Source of the DNA: Salinisphaera sp040361255
GTDB taxonomy: Bacteria > Pseudomonadota > Gammaproteobacteria > Nevskiales > Salinisphaeraceae
DNA length: 64,000 nt
Direction: 5' to 3'
NCBI RefSeq assembly: GCF_040361255.1
Contig: NZ_APNG01000015.1
Span: 1 to 64,000, forward strand
The notes under the pieces are model-generated. The model saw nothing but the letters and a program-made list of their open reading frames with translations, was not told the DNA's origin and searched no databases. This document shows positions 36,791 to 45,823 of the stretch, piece after piece; within the stretch, counting starts at the first letter, position 1, and each line of letters opens with the position of its first letter. Made by a program: the position numbers and the translations under genes.

Positions 36791-37897
36791 GTGGTGGGCG
36801 ATCGTGACGTATTGGTGATTTACGACGAACGGGTGCTCGCGCACCGACCCGAGGCCGAGGAAGAATTTCTGCCGGGCCGCATGGACAAGCGGATTCGGCA
36901 TATCCTCGACGGGCTCGGCGTCGAGGCCAAATGGAGTTACCCCGAACATCCAGGCCGGGTGATCGCAATCAAGGAGCTGCTCAGCGCCGAGCCCATTGCC
37001 GGCGTGCGTGTCGCCACCGGCCAGAAGGCGACCCAGGAGCAGCTCAATCGCGTGCATACCACCTCGTATCTGGAAAGCCTGCACGAGCTGGAAGGTAAAC
37101 AGGCCTGGCTGGATGTGGATACCACCGCGGTGTCCGCCGGCAGTCTCGAGGCGGCAGAGGTGGCCGCCGGCTCGACCATTGCGGCGATCGATGCCGTCTT
37201 CGAGAAAAAGGCCCAGTCAGCGTTCGTGATCTGCCGCCCGCCCGGGCATCACGCGAATGCGGTGCGCGCGCGCGGCTTCTGTTTATTGAACAATATCGCG
37301 GTGGCCGCGGCCCATGCCCAGTTCCATTGGGATATCGAGCGCGTGCTGATCATCGACTGGGATGCGCATCACGGCAACGGTACGCAGGATATCTTCGCGG
37401 CCGATCCGAGCGTGATGTTCTTCGATACCCATCGCGCCGCGCCGTTCTATCCCGGCACCGGCGATCTGGAGGAAATCGGCGAAGGCCTGGGCGAAGGCAC
37501 GACGGTCAATGTGCCGCTGCCCGAGGATGCCGGCGACCTGGCCATTATCAAGGCATTCGAGGATATCCTCGTGCCGGCCGCAGAATGGTTCAATCCGGAG
37601 CTGATTCTGGTATCGGCCGGTATGGACGCCCACCGTACGGAGCTGTGTCTGAACATGAGCTTCGATGGCTACAGTGCACTGGCGGGGATCGTGCAGCGCC
37701 TGGCCGATCAGTATTGCGACGGTCGGCTGGTGATGGCGCTGGAGGGTGGCTACAACCCGGACACGCTGGCCCGCTGCACGCACCGGGTGCTCGAGGTGAT
37801 GGCCGGCGGTACACCGGCCACGGTCCGTGAGCCGGGGGTGGATGAGGTCGCCGAGATCGCCGAATTCCACCGTTCGGCGTTTGCCGATATGGAATGA
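36791..37897 (+). CDS. Histone deacetylase-like amidohydrolase (class II)
   Basis: A 368-residue zinc hydrolase of the arginase/deacetylase fold. RPPGHHA (about 146), DWDAHHGNGTQ (about 189, zinc ligands Asp and His), SAGMDAH (third ligand Asp) and LEGGYN are all present. The start is a GTG eight bases after AAGGAG. Bacterial members remove acetyl groups from polyamines, acetoin-related proteins or other small amides. The following gene is a GNAT of polyamine-acetyltransferase type, so acetylpolyamine turnover is a reasonable guess. Confidence 0.92.
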   Translation: MVGDRDVLVIYDERVLAHRPEAEEEFLPGRMDKRIRHILDGLGVEAKWSYPEHPGRVIAIKELLSAEPIAGVRVATGQKATQEQLNRVHTTSYLESLHELEGKQAWLDVDTTAVSAGSLEAAEVAAGSTIAAIDAVFEKKAQSAFVICRPPGHHANAVRARGFCLLNNIAVAAAHAQFHWDIERVLIIDWDAHHGNGTQDIFAADPSVMFFDTHRAAPFYPGTGDLEEIGEGLGEGTTVNVPLPEDAGDLAIIKAFEDILVPAAEWFNPELILVSAGMDAHRTELCLNMSFDGYSALAGIVQRLADQYCDGRLVMALEGGYNPDTLARCTHRVLEVMAGGTPATVREPGVDEVAEIAEFHRSAFADME

Positions 37898-37903
37898 TCT
37901 GCG

Positions 37904-38359
37904 ATGCCGAGTGACGACCCCATGCCGACGGTAACACTGCGCCCGGTCGATCTGAGCAACTGGCAGCAGGTGATCCACTTGCGCCTGTCGCCCGAACAGG
38001 CCACGCGCGTAGCCTCCAATCTGTATTCGCTGGCCGAGGCCTATGTGCAGCCGAGCTGCGAACCCTACGCCATCTATGCCAACGCCACGCTCATCGGTTT
38101 CGCGATGGCCGAATACCTGCCCGCGCGCGAGGCTTACAACATTCCGCGCTTCATGATCGATACCGCCTGGCAGGGCGGCGGTTATGGCGGACTGGCCCTG
38201 CAGGCGTTGATCGACACGCTCAAGGACGAACGCCCGGACGCGCCGATTCTGATCAGCCTCACCCCGGACAATACCGCCGCGCGCCGCCTGTACGAGCGCC
38301 ACGGTTTCGTCGATACCGGCCAGCATTTTCATGGCGAGGATGTGCTTCGCTATCCGTGA
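37904..38359 (+). CDS. GNAT N-acetyltransferase, polyamine-type
   Basis: A 151-residue GNAT enzyme. The acetyl-CoA loop is QGGGYGGLALQALI (about 87-100), followed by LTPDNTAARRLYERHGF, the C-terminal family motif. The N-terminal SNLYSLAEAYVQPSCEPYAIY resembles spermidine/spermine acetyltransferases such as BltD. It begins seven bases after the deacetylase stop, so the acetylating and deacetylating enzymes are probably co-expressed. An ATG six codons in is an alternative start. Confidence 0.88.
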   Translation: MPSDDPMPTVTLRPVDLSNWQQVIHLRLSPEQATRVASNLYSLAEAYVQPSCEPYAIYANATLIGFAMAEYLPAREAYNIPRFMIDTAWQGGGYGGLALQALIDTLKDERPDAPILISLTPDNTAARRLYERHGFVDTGQHFHGEDVLRYP

Positions 38360-38398
38360 GCGCGGCCCCTGGGTACAGCGAGTGCGGACATGGGACGA

Positions 38399-38560
38399 AT
38401 GCGCAGGAAGGCGGACCTGCCCGCCAAAAACTGTCTTTACTGTGAGCGGGCGTTTGCCTGGCGCAGGAAGTGGGCACGCGACTGGCCGGCGATCCGGTTT
38501 TGCAGTCAGGCCTGCAAGCGGGCGTACAAGCAGCGCGCCAATGCGCGCTTGCGCGAATGA
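38399..38560 (+). CDS. DUF2256 zinc-ribbon-like mini-protein
   Basis: A 53-residue protein with the DUF2256 pattern: LPAKNCLYCERAF, then WRRKWARDWPAIRFC and SQACKR. Four cysteines in two CxxC/CxxxC pairs could bind one zinc. It is strongly basic. The codons are consistent with the local bias. Another in-frame ATG at 38390 would add three residues; neither has a strong ribosome site. Its stop overlaps an upstream ATG of the hydrolase frame. The function of the family is unknown. Confidence 0.85.
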   Translation: MRRKADLPAKNCLYCERAFAWRRKWARDWPAIRFCSQACKRAYKQRANARLRE

Positions 38561-38586
38561 CAACTGATAACGACGGGGAGAGCCCG

Positions 38587-39378
38587 ATGCCGTTTGCTTC
38601 GATCAATGGACAGCAGATCTTCTATCAGGACAGCGGCGGCGATGCGCCGGCGATCGTGTTCTCGCACGGTCTGCTCATGGATCATGAAATGTTCGCTCAC
38701 CAGGTCGCGGCCTTTCAGGATCGCTACCGCTGCATCGTCTGGGACGAACGAGCGCATGGTCAGACTGCCAGCGGCCAGACGCCGGCGCCATTCAGCTACT
38801 ATGATTCGGCCGATGATCTGGTCGGTCTGCTCGATCATCTGGGCATCGAGAATGCGATTCTCGCCGGCATGAGCCAGGGCGGTTTTCTGAGCCTGCGCTG
38901 TGCGTTGACGCACCCGAGTCGTGTGCGCGCGCTGATTCTGCTCGATACCCAGGCCGGACAGGAGAACCCCGACCATCTGCCCGGCTACAAGCAGATGATC
39001 GATACCTGGGCGACCCACGGTCTGCCGGAGGAAATCGCGGATACGATTGCCGGCATCATCCTCGGCGCGGATGCCAAGGAAACCGCCCACTGGCAACACA
39101 AATGGCGTGCCTGGCAGTCGCATAACCTGCTGGCCGCATTTCATACGTTGACCTCGCGTGACGATATTACTGCCAAGCTCGGCCAGATCGCGCAACCGGC
39201 GCTGGTGGTGCACGGCGATGCCGATATGGCCATTCCCATGGAACGTGCGCAGCAGCTGGCGGACAACCTGGCCGATGCCGAGCTGGTCGTCGTGCCGGGC
39301 GGCGGGCATGCAGCGAATCTGACCCACCCGCAGCCGGTCAATGCCGCGATCGAGGCGTTTCTGCAACGTATCGACTAG
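38587..39378 (+). CDS. Alpha/beta hydrolase
   Basis: A 263-residue alpha/beta hydrolase. It has the oxyanion segment SHGLLMDHEMF, nucleophile Ser96 in GMSQGG, and His in GGGHAAN near 241. It resembles 3-oxoadipate enol-lactonase and esterase-type members, without decisive residues. GGGGAG precedes the ATG at 38587; an earlier ATG at 38557 overlaps the DUF2256 stop but has no ribosome site. The substrate is unknown. Confidence 0.88.
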   Translation: MPFASINGQQIFYQDSGGDAPAIVFSHGLLMDHEMFAHQVAAFQDRYRCIVWDERAHGQTASGQTPAPFSYYDSADDLVGLLDHLGIENAILAGMSQGGFLSLRCALTHPSRVRALILLDTQAGQENPDHLPGYKQMIDTWATHGLPEEIADTIAGIILGADAKETAHWQHKWRAWQSHNLLAAFHTLTSRDDITAKLGQIAQPALVVHGDADMAIPMERAQQLADNLADAELVVVPGGGHAANLTHPQPVNAAIEAFLQRID

Positions 39379-39435
39379 TCGTATTTTTGTTTCATACCGG
39401 CGACGGGGTATCGCGTCGCCGCATCGAGATTGCCC

Positions 39436-40386
39436 ATGACACTCGACCCGCAGGCCGCCCGTGTACTCCAGGCCGCCGAACAAAGTGATTTGCCACTTCT
39501 GGAAACACTCTCGCCCGAGGCGGCACGCCTACAGTACGAAAAAGGCTGCGCCATGGTGGGCGGCCGCCCACCGCAGATGTTCGCGGTGCGCGATATCGCC
39601 GCCCCGGGGCCGCTCGGCGATATCGGCCTGCGCGTGTATACCCCGCGCGATCCGGCCGGCGAGGCCATGCCCTTGCTGATCTATATCCACGGCGGCGGCT
39701 ATGTGATCGGCAGTCTCGACAGTCACGATATTCCCTGTCGTCATCTGGCCATACACGGCGACTGCATGGTGATTTCGGTGGATTACCGCATGGCGCCCGA
39801 ATACCCGTACCCGAAGCCGGTCGAGGATTGCTGGGCGGCGGTGAACTGGATCGTCGAGCAGGCCGAGGCGCTGGGCGTGCGTCGCGACCGTATCGCCATC
39901 GGTGGCGACAGCGCTGGCGGCAACCTGGCCACGGTGACCTGCTTGAAAGCCAAGGCCGAGGGCGGACCGGATTTCGTCTATCAGCTGCTGATATATCCGG
40001 GCACCGATCGTACGCGCAGTCAGCCTTCGCACACCGAACTTGCCGAAGGTTACCGACTCACGCGTCCCCTGCTCGACTGGTTCATGAATCATTATTTCAG
40101 TGGTGAACCCGCGGACGCGAACGATCCGTACTCGTCGCCGCTGCATGCCGACGACCTCGGCGGACTTCCACCGGCGCTGGTGATTTCCGCCGGCTATGAT
40201 CCGCTACGCGACGAAGATATCGCCTATTACGAACAACTGCGCGCCCATGGCAACGACGCCGAGCACCTGCATTACCCGGGCATGATCCACGGTTTCATCA
40301 ACATGCCCGGCGTTCTGGACGCGGCGCACGAATGCCTGGAAGCCTGCGGCATGCGTTTGCAGCGCGTTTTCGCCCAGCCGGCATAG
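39436..40386 (+). CDS. Hormone-sensitive-lipase-family esterase
   Basis: A 316-residue alpha/beta hydrolase of the HSL (bacterial family IV) type. HGGG is at 85-88, the nucleophile Ser159 lies in GDSAGG, and the His in YPGMIHGF. No signal peptide, so it is cytoplasmic. Such enzymes prefer short- to medium-chain esters. The ATG at 39436 is taken rather than a TTG two codons upstream. It is independent of the following minus-strand gene, with which it is convergent. Confidence 0.9.
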   Translation: MTLDPQAARVLQAAEQSDLPLLETLSPEAARLQYEKGCAMVGGRPPQMFAVRDIAAPGPLGDIGLRVYTPRDPAGEAMPLLIYIHGGGYVIGSLDSHDIPCRHLAIHGDCMVISVDYRMAPEYPYPKPVEDCWAAVNWIVEQAEALGVRRDRIAIGGDSAGGNLATVTCLKAKAEGGPDFVYQLLIYPGTDRTRSQPSHTELAEGYRLTRPLLDWFMNHYFSGEPADANDPYSSPLHADDLGGLPPALVISAGYDPLRDEDIAYYEQLRAHGNDAEHLHYPGMIHGFINMPGVLDAAHECLEACGMRLQRVFAQPA

Positions 40387-40448
40387 CGCGTCGGCGCCCA
40401 AGTGCGCGGCGGCAGCCGCTGAATACGAACGCGATCGGCGTATAAACG

Positions 40449-40478
40449 AAAAAACCCCGGTTCATCGCCGAACCGGGG
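40449..40478 (-). terminator. Terminator of the class II aldolase-like gene
   Basis: Stem CCCCGGTTC/GAACCGGGG with a 6-base loop and six A on the plus-strand left side, giving a U-tract on the minus strand, 29 bases past the stop. It lies between convergent genes. Confidence 0.85.
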
Positions 40479-40506
40479 TATGTGCTTTCGCTGGCGTTCT
40501 GGGTGT

Positions 40507-41265
40507 TCAGGTCGCGTAGTCGCTGCCCATACGCTCGAGCTTGCGGATCAGGGCCGGCCAGGCCAGCTTGTGGCCCGCACCCAGGCTCTGGGCCTGCTGG
40601 GCGGTGGTATCCAGGGCCTGTTGCGAGGGCATGTGTCCGGCGCCCATGGCCAGCGTACGTACCTGGATCTGGCAGGCCTTCATCAGGAAATACATATAGG
40701 TGAAGGCTTCGCCGACGTTCTTGCCGACCGTAAGGGTGCCGTGATTGCGTAGCAGCATGATGTCGTGATCGCCCAGATCGGCGACAAGACGCTCGCGCTC
40801 GTCCAGGTTCAGTGCTACGCCTTCGTATTCATGGAAACAGATATGCGGGATACACAGCATGGCGGTCTGGCTCAGTGGCAGCAGCCCGTCGGGATGCGCG
40901 CTGACGGCTACGCCGTCGGCGGCGTGCAGGTGCAGTACGGCGCCGGCTTCTTCGCGGGCCATATGAACCGCGCTATGGATGGTGAAGCCGGCCGGGTTCA
41001 CGCGGTTGGTGGCGCCGGGGTCGACGATCTGGCCGTCCTCGTCGACCTTCACCAATGACGACGCCGTGATTTCGTCGAACAGCCAGCCGTAGGGGTTGAT
41101 CAGGAAATGATGCTCCGGCCCGGGCACGCGCGCCGAAAGATGGGTGAACACCAGATCGTCCCAGCCGTAGAGCGATACCAGTCGATAGGCAGCAGCGAGA
41201 TCCTTGCGGACCTGCCATTCCTCTTCGGTCATCCGGGGCGAACGATGGGTCGCGGCATCTGCCAT
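40507..41265 (-). CDS. Class II aldolase/adducin-family protein
   Basis: A 252-residue member of the class II aldolase/adducin family. The metal-binding histidines are seen as HLHA (His112, His114) and NHG (His175). Family members cleave or epimerise sugar phosphates, but this subgroup (close to proteins annotated as adducin-domain) has no known substrate. A perfect AGGAGGAG precedes the ATG. It is divergent from the PcaF-like thiolase operon. Confidence 0.87.
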   Translation of the reverse strand: MADAATHRSPRMTEEEWQVRKDLAAAYRLVSLYGWDDLVFTHLSARVPGPEHHFLINPYGWLFDEITASSLVKVDEDGQIVDPGATNRVNPAGFTIHSAVHMAREEAGAVLHLHAADGVAVSAHPDGLLPLSQTAMLCIPHICFHEYEGVALNLDERERLVADLGDHDIMLLRNHGTLTVGKNVGEAFTYMYFLMKACQIQVRTLAMGAGHMPSQQALDTTAQQAQSLGAGHKLAWPALIRKLERMGSDYAT

Positions 41266-41447
41266 GAGTCTCCTCCTATGGGCAAGTTATTTGTAAAACG
41301 CAATTTTGCTGTCAGGCAAAGTAGCCCTTGCTCGGAGTGGGGTCAATCCACGCGTTGAACCTGGATGCAGGCGGGCGCATAGCGCCGCGCTACCCGTGCT
41401 TGCGGTTGCGTTGTATTCGGCCACCGCCTATTCTTGCTCGCGGTTTT

Positions 41448-41462
41448 CGAAACGGTGTTTCG
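41448..41462. promoter_or_regulatory. PsrA-type operator of the thiolase-gcdH operon
   Basis: CGAAAC-GGT-GTTTCG: perfect 6-bp arms, N3 spacer. It lies in the 371-base gap (41266-41636) between the divergent aldolase-like and thiolase genes; nothing else notable was seen in that gap. Confidence 0.7.
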
Positions 41463-41636
41463 GCAAGCGCGGCCTCTTGAGTGTAGCCTGAGCGCTGTGC
41501 TTTGTTCGCCGCTCGGTCGGCGCACGGCCGTGTTCGAGCCCACAACGAATAACAATGCGAAAAAAACGCGATGCCGCCGGTGCAACGCCGACGGCGGTTG
41601 CGGCGACATCGGGTCGCGATAGCTGATGGAGATGGC

Positions 41637-42854
41637 ATGCTCGACGCTTATATCTACGACGGTCTGCGAACCGCGTTCGGCCGCCATGGCGGCGTGCTCG
41701 CTCCGGTTCGCCCGGACGATATGCTTGCGGCGGTCATTCGCCAGCTTGTCGAACGCAACCCGTTCGATCGCAACGATTACGAGGATGTGATCGCCGGCTG
41801 TACCAACCAGGCAGGCGAGGATGCGCGCAATGTGGCGCGTCACGCAGGCCTTCTGGCTGGCTTGCCGGTGTCGGTGGCGGGTCAGACCGTCAACCGTCTG
41901 TGCGGCAGTGGACTGGCTGCGACTGTCGATGCCGCCCGTGCAATCACGGTCGATGAAGGCGCGCTGGTGATCGCCGGCGGGGTGGAATCCATGAGCCGCG
42001 CGCCATTCGTCATGGCCAAGGCCGACAAGGCCTATTCGCGCAATGTTTCGGTATTCGATTCGACGATCGGCGCGCGCTTTCCCAATCCGAAGATTCTCGA
42101 CGAGTACGGCGCCGACGCCATGCCGGAAACGGCCCAGAACGTCGCCGACGATTTCGGCATCAGCCGCGAGGCCGCCGATGCCTATGCGGCCCAGTCGCAG
42201 GCGCGCTACGAAGCCGCCCGCGCCGAGGGGTTTTTCGACGACGAGATCATGCCACTGGATGTGCCTCAGGGACGCAAGCAGCCGCCATTGACCGTCGACG
42301 CCGACGAACATCCGCGGCCGGGCAGTACGGCAGAAAAACTCGCCAAGCTGCCGCCGATCGTGGCCAATGGCATTATTACCGCCGGCAATGCCTCGGGCGT
42401 GAATGACGGCGCCGGTGCGTTGATCCTGGGCTCGAAAAAAGCGGGCGTTGCCGCAGGTCTGACGCCGCGGGCGCGTATCATCGCCGGTGGTGTAATGGGC
42501 GTGCCACCGCGGGTGATGGGTCTGGGCCCGGTCGGCGCCTGCCAGAAGGTGCTCGACCGTGCGGGGCTCACGCTCAAGGACATGGACGTGATCGAAATCA
42601 ACGAAGCGTTCGCGGCCCAGGTCCTGGGTTGCTGTCACGAACTGGGCTTGTCCGGCGACGACGAACGTCTCAATCCCAACGGCGGCGCCATCGCGGTGGG
42701 TCATCCCCTGGGTGCTTCGGGTGTGCGCCTGGCGCTCACCGGTCTGCGTCAGCTCGAACGTATTAACGGCCGCTATGCCTTGATCAGCCTGTGTATCGGC
42801 ATCGGGCAGGGTGTGGCCATGCTTATCGAACGAAAGAATGGAGCCTCTTCATGA
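41637..42854 (+). CDS. Thiolase (PcaF/acetyl-CoA acyltransferase type)
   Basis: A 405-residue thiolase. Nucleophile Cys89 lies in RLCGSGLAA, His356 in VGHPLGASG and Cys386 in CIGIGQG. It has the PcaF-like NEAFAAQVLG segment. It resembles beta-ketoadipyl-CoA thiolase more than the fatty-acid thiolase at 875. The ATG follows GGAG; an upstream frame is very Arg-rich and is not used. The stop overlaps the glutaryl-CoA dehydrogenase start by four bases, so one operon produces both. Confidence 0.92.
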   Translation: MLDAYIYDGLRTAFGRHGGVLAPVRPDDMLAAVIRQLVERNPFDRNDYEDVIAGCTNQAGEDARNVARHAGLLAGLPVSVAGQTVNRLCGSGLAATVDAARAITVDEGALVIAGGVESMSRAPFVMAKADKAYSRNVSVFDSTIGARFPNPKILDEYGADAMPETAQNVADDFGISREAADAYAAQSQARYEAARAEGFFDDEIMPLDVPQGRKQPPLTVDADEHPRPGSTAEKLAKLPPIVANGIITAGNASGVNDGAGALILGSKKAGVAAGLTPRARIIAGGVMGVPPRVMGLGPVGACQKVLDRAGLTLKDMDVIEINEAFAAQVLGCCHELGLSGDDERLNPNGGAIAVGHPLGASGVRLALTGLRQLERINGRYALISLCIGIGQGVAMLIERKNGASS

Positions 42855-44017
42855 AAGATTTCGCCTGGTCCGATCCGCTGCTGCTCGATGCGCAGCTTAC
42901 CGAAGACGAGCGCATGATCCGCGATGCGGGTCATGACTATTGTCAGAACAGCCTCATGCCGCGCGTGCTCGAAGCCAACCGCCACGAGATCTTTCATCGC
43001 GAGATCATGAACGAGCTCGGCGAGCTCGGCATGCTGGGTGCCACCATTCCCGAACAGTACGGCGGCGCCGGCCTGAACCACGTCTGCTATGGCCTGCTCG
43101 CCCGCGAAGTGGAGTCGGTGGATTCGGGCTATCGCTCGGCGATGAGCGTGCAGTCCTCGCTGGTGATGTTTCCCATCTATACCTTCGGCAGCGAAACGCT
43201 GCGCGAGAAATACCTGCCCAAGCTGGCCAGCGGCGAATGGGTCGGCTGCTTCGGGCTGACCGAACCCGATCACGGCTCCGATCCCGGCTCCATGAGCACC
43301 AAGGCCAAGAAGGTCGACGGCGGCTATGTATTGAACGGCGCCAAGAACTGGATCACCAACTCGCCGATCGCTGACGTGGCGGTGGTCTGGGCCAATCTCG
43401 ACGGCAAGATCAACGGCTTCGTGGTCGAGCGCGACTTCGGCGGCATGGAAACGCCCAAGCTCGAAGGCAAGTTCTCGCTGCGGGCCTCGGCCACCGGTCA
43501 GATCATGCTCTCCGATTGCTTCGTGCCGGAAGAAAACCGGCTCGACGTGGAAGGCCTCAAAGGCCCGTTCTCCTGCCTGAACAAGGCCCGCTACGGCATT
43601 TCCTGGGGCGCGATGGGTGCGGCCGAGTTCTGCTGGCATGCCGCGCGCAGCTACACGCTCGATCGCAAGCAGTTCAAGCGTCCGCTGGCCGCCACCCAGC
43701 TCATCCAGAAAAAGCTGGCCGACATGCAGACCGAGATCACGCTCGGCCTGCAGGGCTGTCTGCGTCTGGGCCGGCTCATGGACGAAGGCAACTGGGCGCC
43801 CGAGATGGTGTCGCTGATGAAGCGCAACAACTGCGGCAAGGCGCTGGATATCGCCCGCCAGGCACGCGATATGCACGGCGGCAACGGTATTTCCGACGAA
43901 TACCATGTCATCCGTCATGTGATGAACCTGGAAGCGGTCAATACCTATGAAGGCACGCACGATGTGCATGCGCTGATTCTGGGCCGCGCCCAGACCGGGA
44001 TTCAGGCGTTCGGCTAG
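42851..44017 (+). CDS. gcdH: Glutaryl-CoA dehydrogenase
   Basis: A 388-residue decarboxylating dehydrogenase. YRSAMSVQSSL carries the Arg that binds the substrate carboxylate; TEPDHGSDPG is present; the C-terminal NTYEGTHDVHALILGRAQTG with Glu367 as catalytic base is a clear gcdH signature. It converts glutaryl-CoA to crotonyl-CoA and CO2, passing electrons to ETF. Coupling with a PcaF-like thiolase suggests the end of an odd-chain dicarboxylate route. It is followed by a strong terminator. Confidence 0.95.
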   Translation: MKDFAWSDPLLLDAQLTEDERMIRDAGHDYCQNSLMPRVLEANRHEIFHREIMNELGELGMLGATIPEQYGGAGLNHVCYGLLAREVESVDSGYRSAMSVQSSLVMFPIYTFGSETLREKYLPKLASGEWVGCFGLTEPDHGSDPGSMSTKAKKVDGGYVLNGAKNWITNSPIADVAVVWANLDGKINGFVVERDFGGMETPKLEGKFSLRASATGQIMLSDCFVPEENRLDVEGLKGPFSCLNKARYGISWGAMGAAEFCWHAARSYTLDRKQFKRPLAATQLIQKKLADMQTEITLGLQGCLRLGRLMDEGNWAPEMVSLMKRNNCGKALDIARQARDMHGGNGISDEYHVIRHVMNLEAVNTYEGTHDVHALILGRAQTGIQAFG

Positions 44018-44048
44018 CTTCGCCGCCTGAAAAGCGGTATGGATCGCA

Positions 44049-44082
44049 AGCCTGTCTGGTCTGATCCAGGCAGGCTTTTTTT
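44049..44082 (+). terminator. Terminator of the thiolase-gcdH operon
   Basis: An 11-bp stem (AGCCTGTCTGG/CCAGGCAGGCT, one G-T pair) with a 6-base loop, followed by seven T, about 32 bases beyond the stop. Confidence 0.92.
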
Positions 44083-44221
44083 ATGCTCGCCTATGAGGCC
44101 TGATGGGCCATAGCCGCGCCGTGCCGACCGTGCGTCGGTAGTTCATAAGACGTTCAGCGCGCCAAGGGTTAAATACGCCGCAATGACAAACAAGCCGCTG
44201 AACAGGCGTTGGGAGCCGAGC

Positions 44222-44533
44222 ATGCAAAGCACTATCCTGGAACGAGTGACGATCGCCGGTCTGCTGGCGATGACGTTGAGCGCGCCGGTTTATGCGCTCG
44301 ACGACAATACCGTCGACGCCGCGATCGGCGGCGGTCTGGGTGGTGCGGCGGGTGCGGCGATCGGCAATGAAGTCGGCGGGCGTACCGGCGCGATTCTGGG
44401 TGGCGCTGCAGGGGCCGCAGGCGGTGCCGCGATCACCACCGATCGCGACGACCATCATGACTATCACGATCGCCGCGATGATCATCGCGGTTATCACTGC
44501 CCGCCGGGGCAGGCCAAGAAGGGGCGCTGCTAG
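44222..44533 (+). CDS. Exported glycine-zipper protein with His/Asp-rich tail
   Basis: A 103-residue protein. A signal peptide (about 1-23, ending near PVYA) precedes a glycine-zipper segment with repeated GGxxGAAxGxxxG spacing (about 30-65), which may insert in or associate with a membrane. A tail rich in Asp, His and Tyr follows, ending in CPPGQAKKGRC. Two Cys and about nine His could bind metal. The start MQSTIL is chosen for the signal peptide; an upstream ATG at 44183 would place 13 polar residues before it. Function unknown. Confidence 0.78.
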   Translation: MQSTILERVTIAGLLAMTLSAPVYALDDNTVDAAIGGGLGGAAGAAIGNEVGGRTGAILGGAAGAAGGAAITTDRDDHHDYHDRRDDHRGYHCPPGQAKKGRC

Positions 44534-44547
44534 CGTCTGTTCTTTAG

Positions 44548-44575
44548 CCCGGCACGGCGCGATCGTCGTGCCGGG
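44548..44575. repeat. Hairpin CCCGGCACG...CGTGCCGGG between convergent genes
   Basis: Perfect 9-bp arms with a 10-base loop and no U-tract on either side. It sits in the 60-base gap between the glycine-zipper gene and the convergent interrupted gene. Confidence 0.5.
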
Positions 44576-44593
44576 TCGCCGCCAAGTGCCGAC

Positions 44594-45226
44594 CTAGAGT
44601 TGCTGTTCGAGCCAGTGCTGGAGCTTGGCCCGCGCATGGCGTTTGGCCATGCGTTTGGTGGTGGTCGCCGCCGGGCGCATCAATTCGTTGTCTTCACCGG
44701 AGACGATGAACTTGCGCTGGGCGCCGATAATCCCGCCCTCGGGGCCGTAGCTGGCGATCACCGTGATCTTGAAGTTCTCGATGGCCAGCGTACGAATCGG
44801 CTGCTCGTCATCGGCGTCAAGATTGTCGTGTCGTTTCGACGTCTGGCGGATGATGGAACGAAACGTACCGAGATTCATCTGTTCGCCAGAGTTCAACGGC
44901 CCCTGACGGGTTACGTGCTGCGGCCGGTCTTCGCTGTCGCTGGGCTGAGCATTGTCGAAGTCGGTAATCGACTCGCTGTACTCGTCATCACTCGCGCGAA
45001 TCGTCATCACCAGGCTATGGATATAGATAGGCTCCTGACTCATATTACTGATCAGGCACACCGAATCGATCTGCTGGCCCTAGCCCTGGTTGATCAGGAT
45101 ACGGGCCTGACGCTGCCGCCGGAAACCGGCATAGAGCAGGTGGGCATAGAACAGCCAGACACCGAGTGTGCCGATGCTGGCGAAGAAAGACAGGGCCTGG
45201 GCATTGTCGTTGATCCACTGCCACAT
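44594..45226 (-). pseudogene. Membrane-anchored protein gene interrupted by an in-frame TAG
   Basis: One reading frame of 210 codons is broken by a single amber codon at 45080-45082. The first 48 codons (start MWQWIND) encode a single membrane helix followed by a basic segment ending RILINQG. After TAG the same frame continues GQQIDSVCLISNMSQEP and a soluble acidic domain of about 155 residues with no restart that has a good ribosome site. The TAG stands between GGC and GGC CAG CAG, so one C-to-T change of CAG explains it. It may be a recent nonsense mutation or, less likely, be read through or expressed as two proteins. I know no firm function. Confidence 0.7.
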
Positions 45227-45361
45227 GGTTGGTCGGCCTTGTTTCGGATAAGCGGCGCGCAATTCTGCGCGAGCCCGTGCGCCAGGGCTATGCGTAGAAT
45301 TGCCGAGCGTCGACAGGCGATGTCACGTGCGGCGCGCAGTTTGCTGTAAACGGCGAACCGT

Positions 45362-45823
45362 TCAGGCCTGGCGCAGGGTGTCGGCCAGTTCCATGATGCG
45401 TTCACGTAGCGCCAGTGCTTCCGGCCGGGTCAGCTCGATCTGGCACAGCATCGCCTCGTGAATCTCGGCGGACTTGTGCTGCAGGTCGCGGCCTTCATCG
45501 GTCACCGAGATAAGAACCCGGCGCTCGTCTTCACTATCGCGCTCGCGCGCGATCAGGCCGGTCTTTTCCATGCGTTTGAGCAAGGGCGTAAGGGTGCCGC
45601 TGTCCAGATACAGTTCGCTGCCCAGCTCGCCTACCGATCGCGGCGCGTGCTCCCAGAGTACGAGCATGACCAGATACTGGACATAGGTCAGCCCTAACGG
45701 CTCCAACAGGGGCCGGTAGGCACGGATAATGCGATGCGTCGCCGTGTACAACGAAAAACACAGCTGCTCGTCAAGCAAGCGCAGATCTGATTCTTCGTTT
45801 TCTGGTGCGGTCGAAGCGCGCAT
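45362..45823 (-). CDS. ohrR: OhrR-type MarR-family peroxide sensor
   Basis: A 153-residue MarR-family repressor. LDEQLCFSLYTATH places the redox-sensing Cys at 22, as in OhrR, and the winged helix spans about 55-120 with LYLDSGTLTPLLKRM as recognition helix. It senses organic hydroperoxides and normally represses ohr. No ohr gene is adjacent; an OsmC-type gene is at 61818 and an LLM oxidoreductase gene lies upstream in the same direction, 147 bases away. Confidence 0.9.
   Translation of the reverse strand: MRASTAPENEESDLRLLDEQLCFSLYTATHRIIRAYRPLLEPLGLTYVQYLVMLVLWEHAPRSVGELGSELYLDSGTLTPLLKRMEKTGLIARERDSEDERRVLISVTDEGRDLQHKSAEIHEAMLCQIELTRPEALALRERIMELADTLRQA

Noticed and set aside
36791..37897. 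Acetoin utilisation AcuC
   Set aside because: The fold fits, but acuA/acuB partners are absent and the class II sequence type differs; a general deacetylase call is safer.
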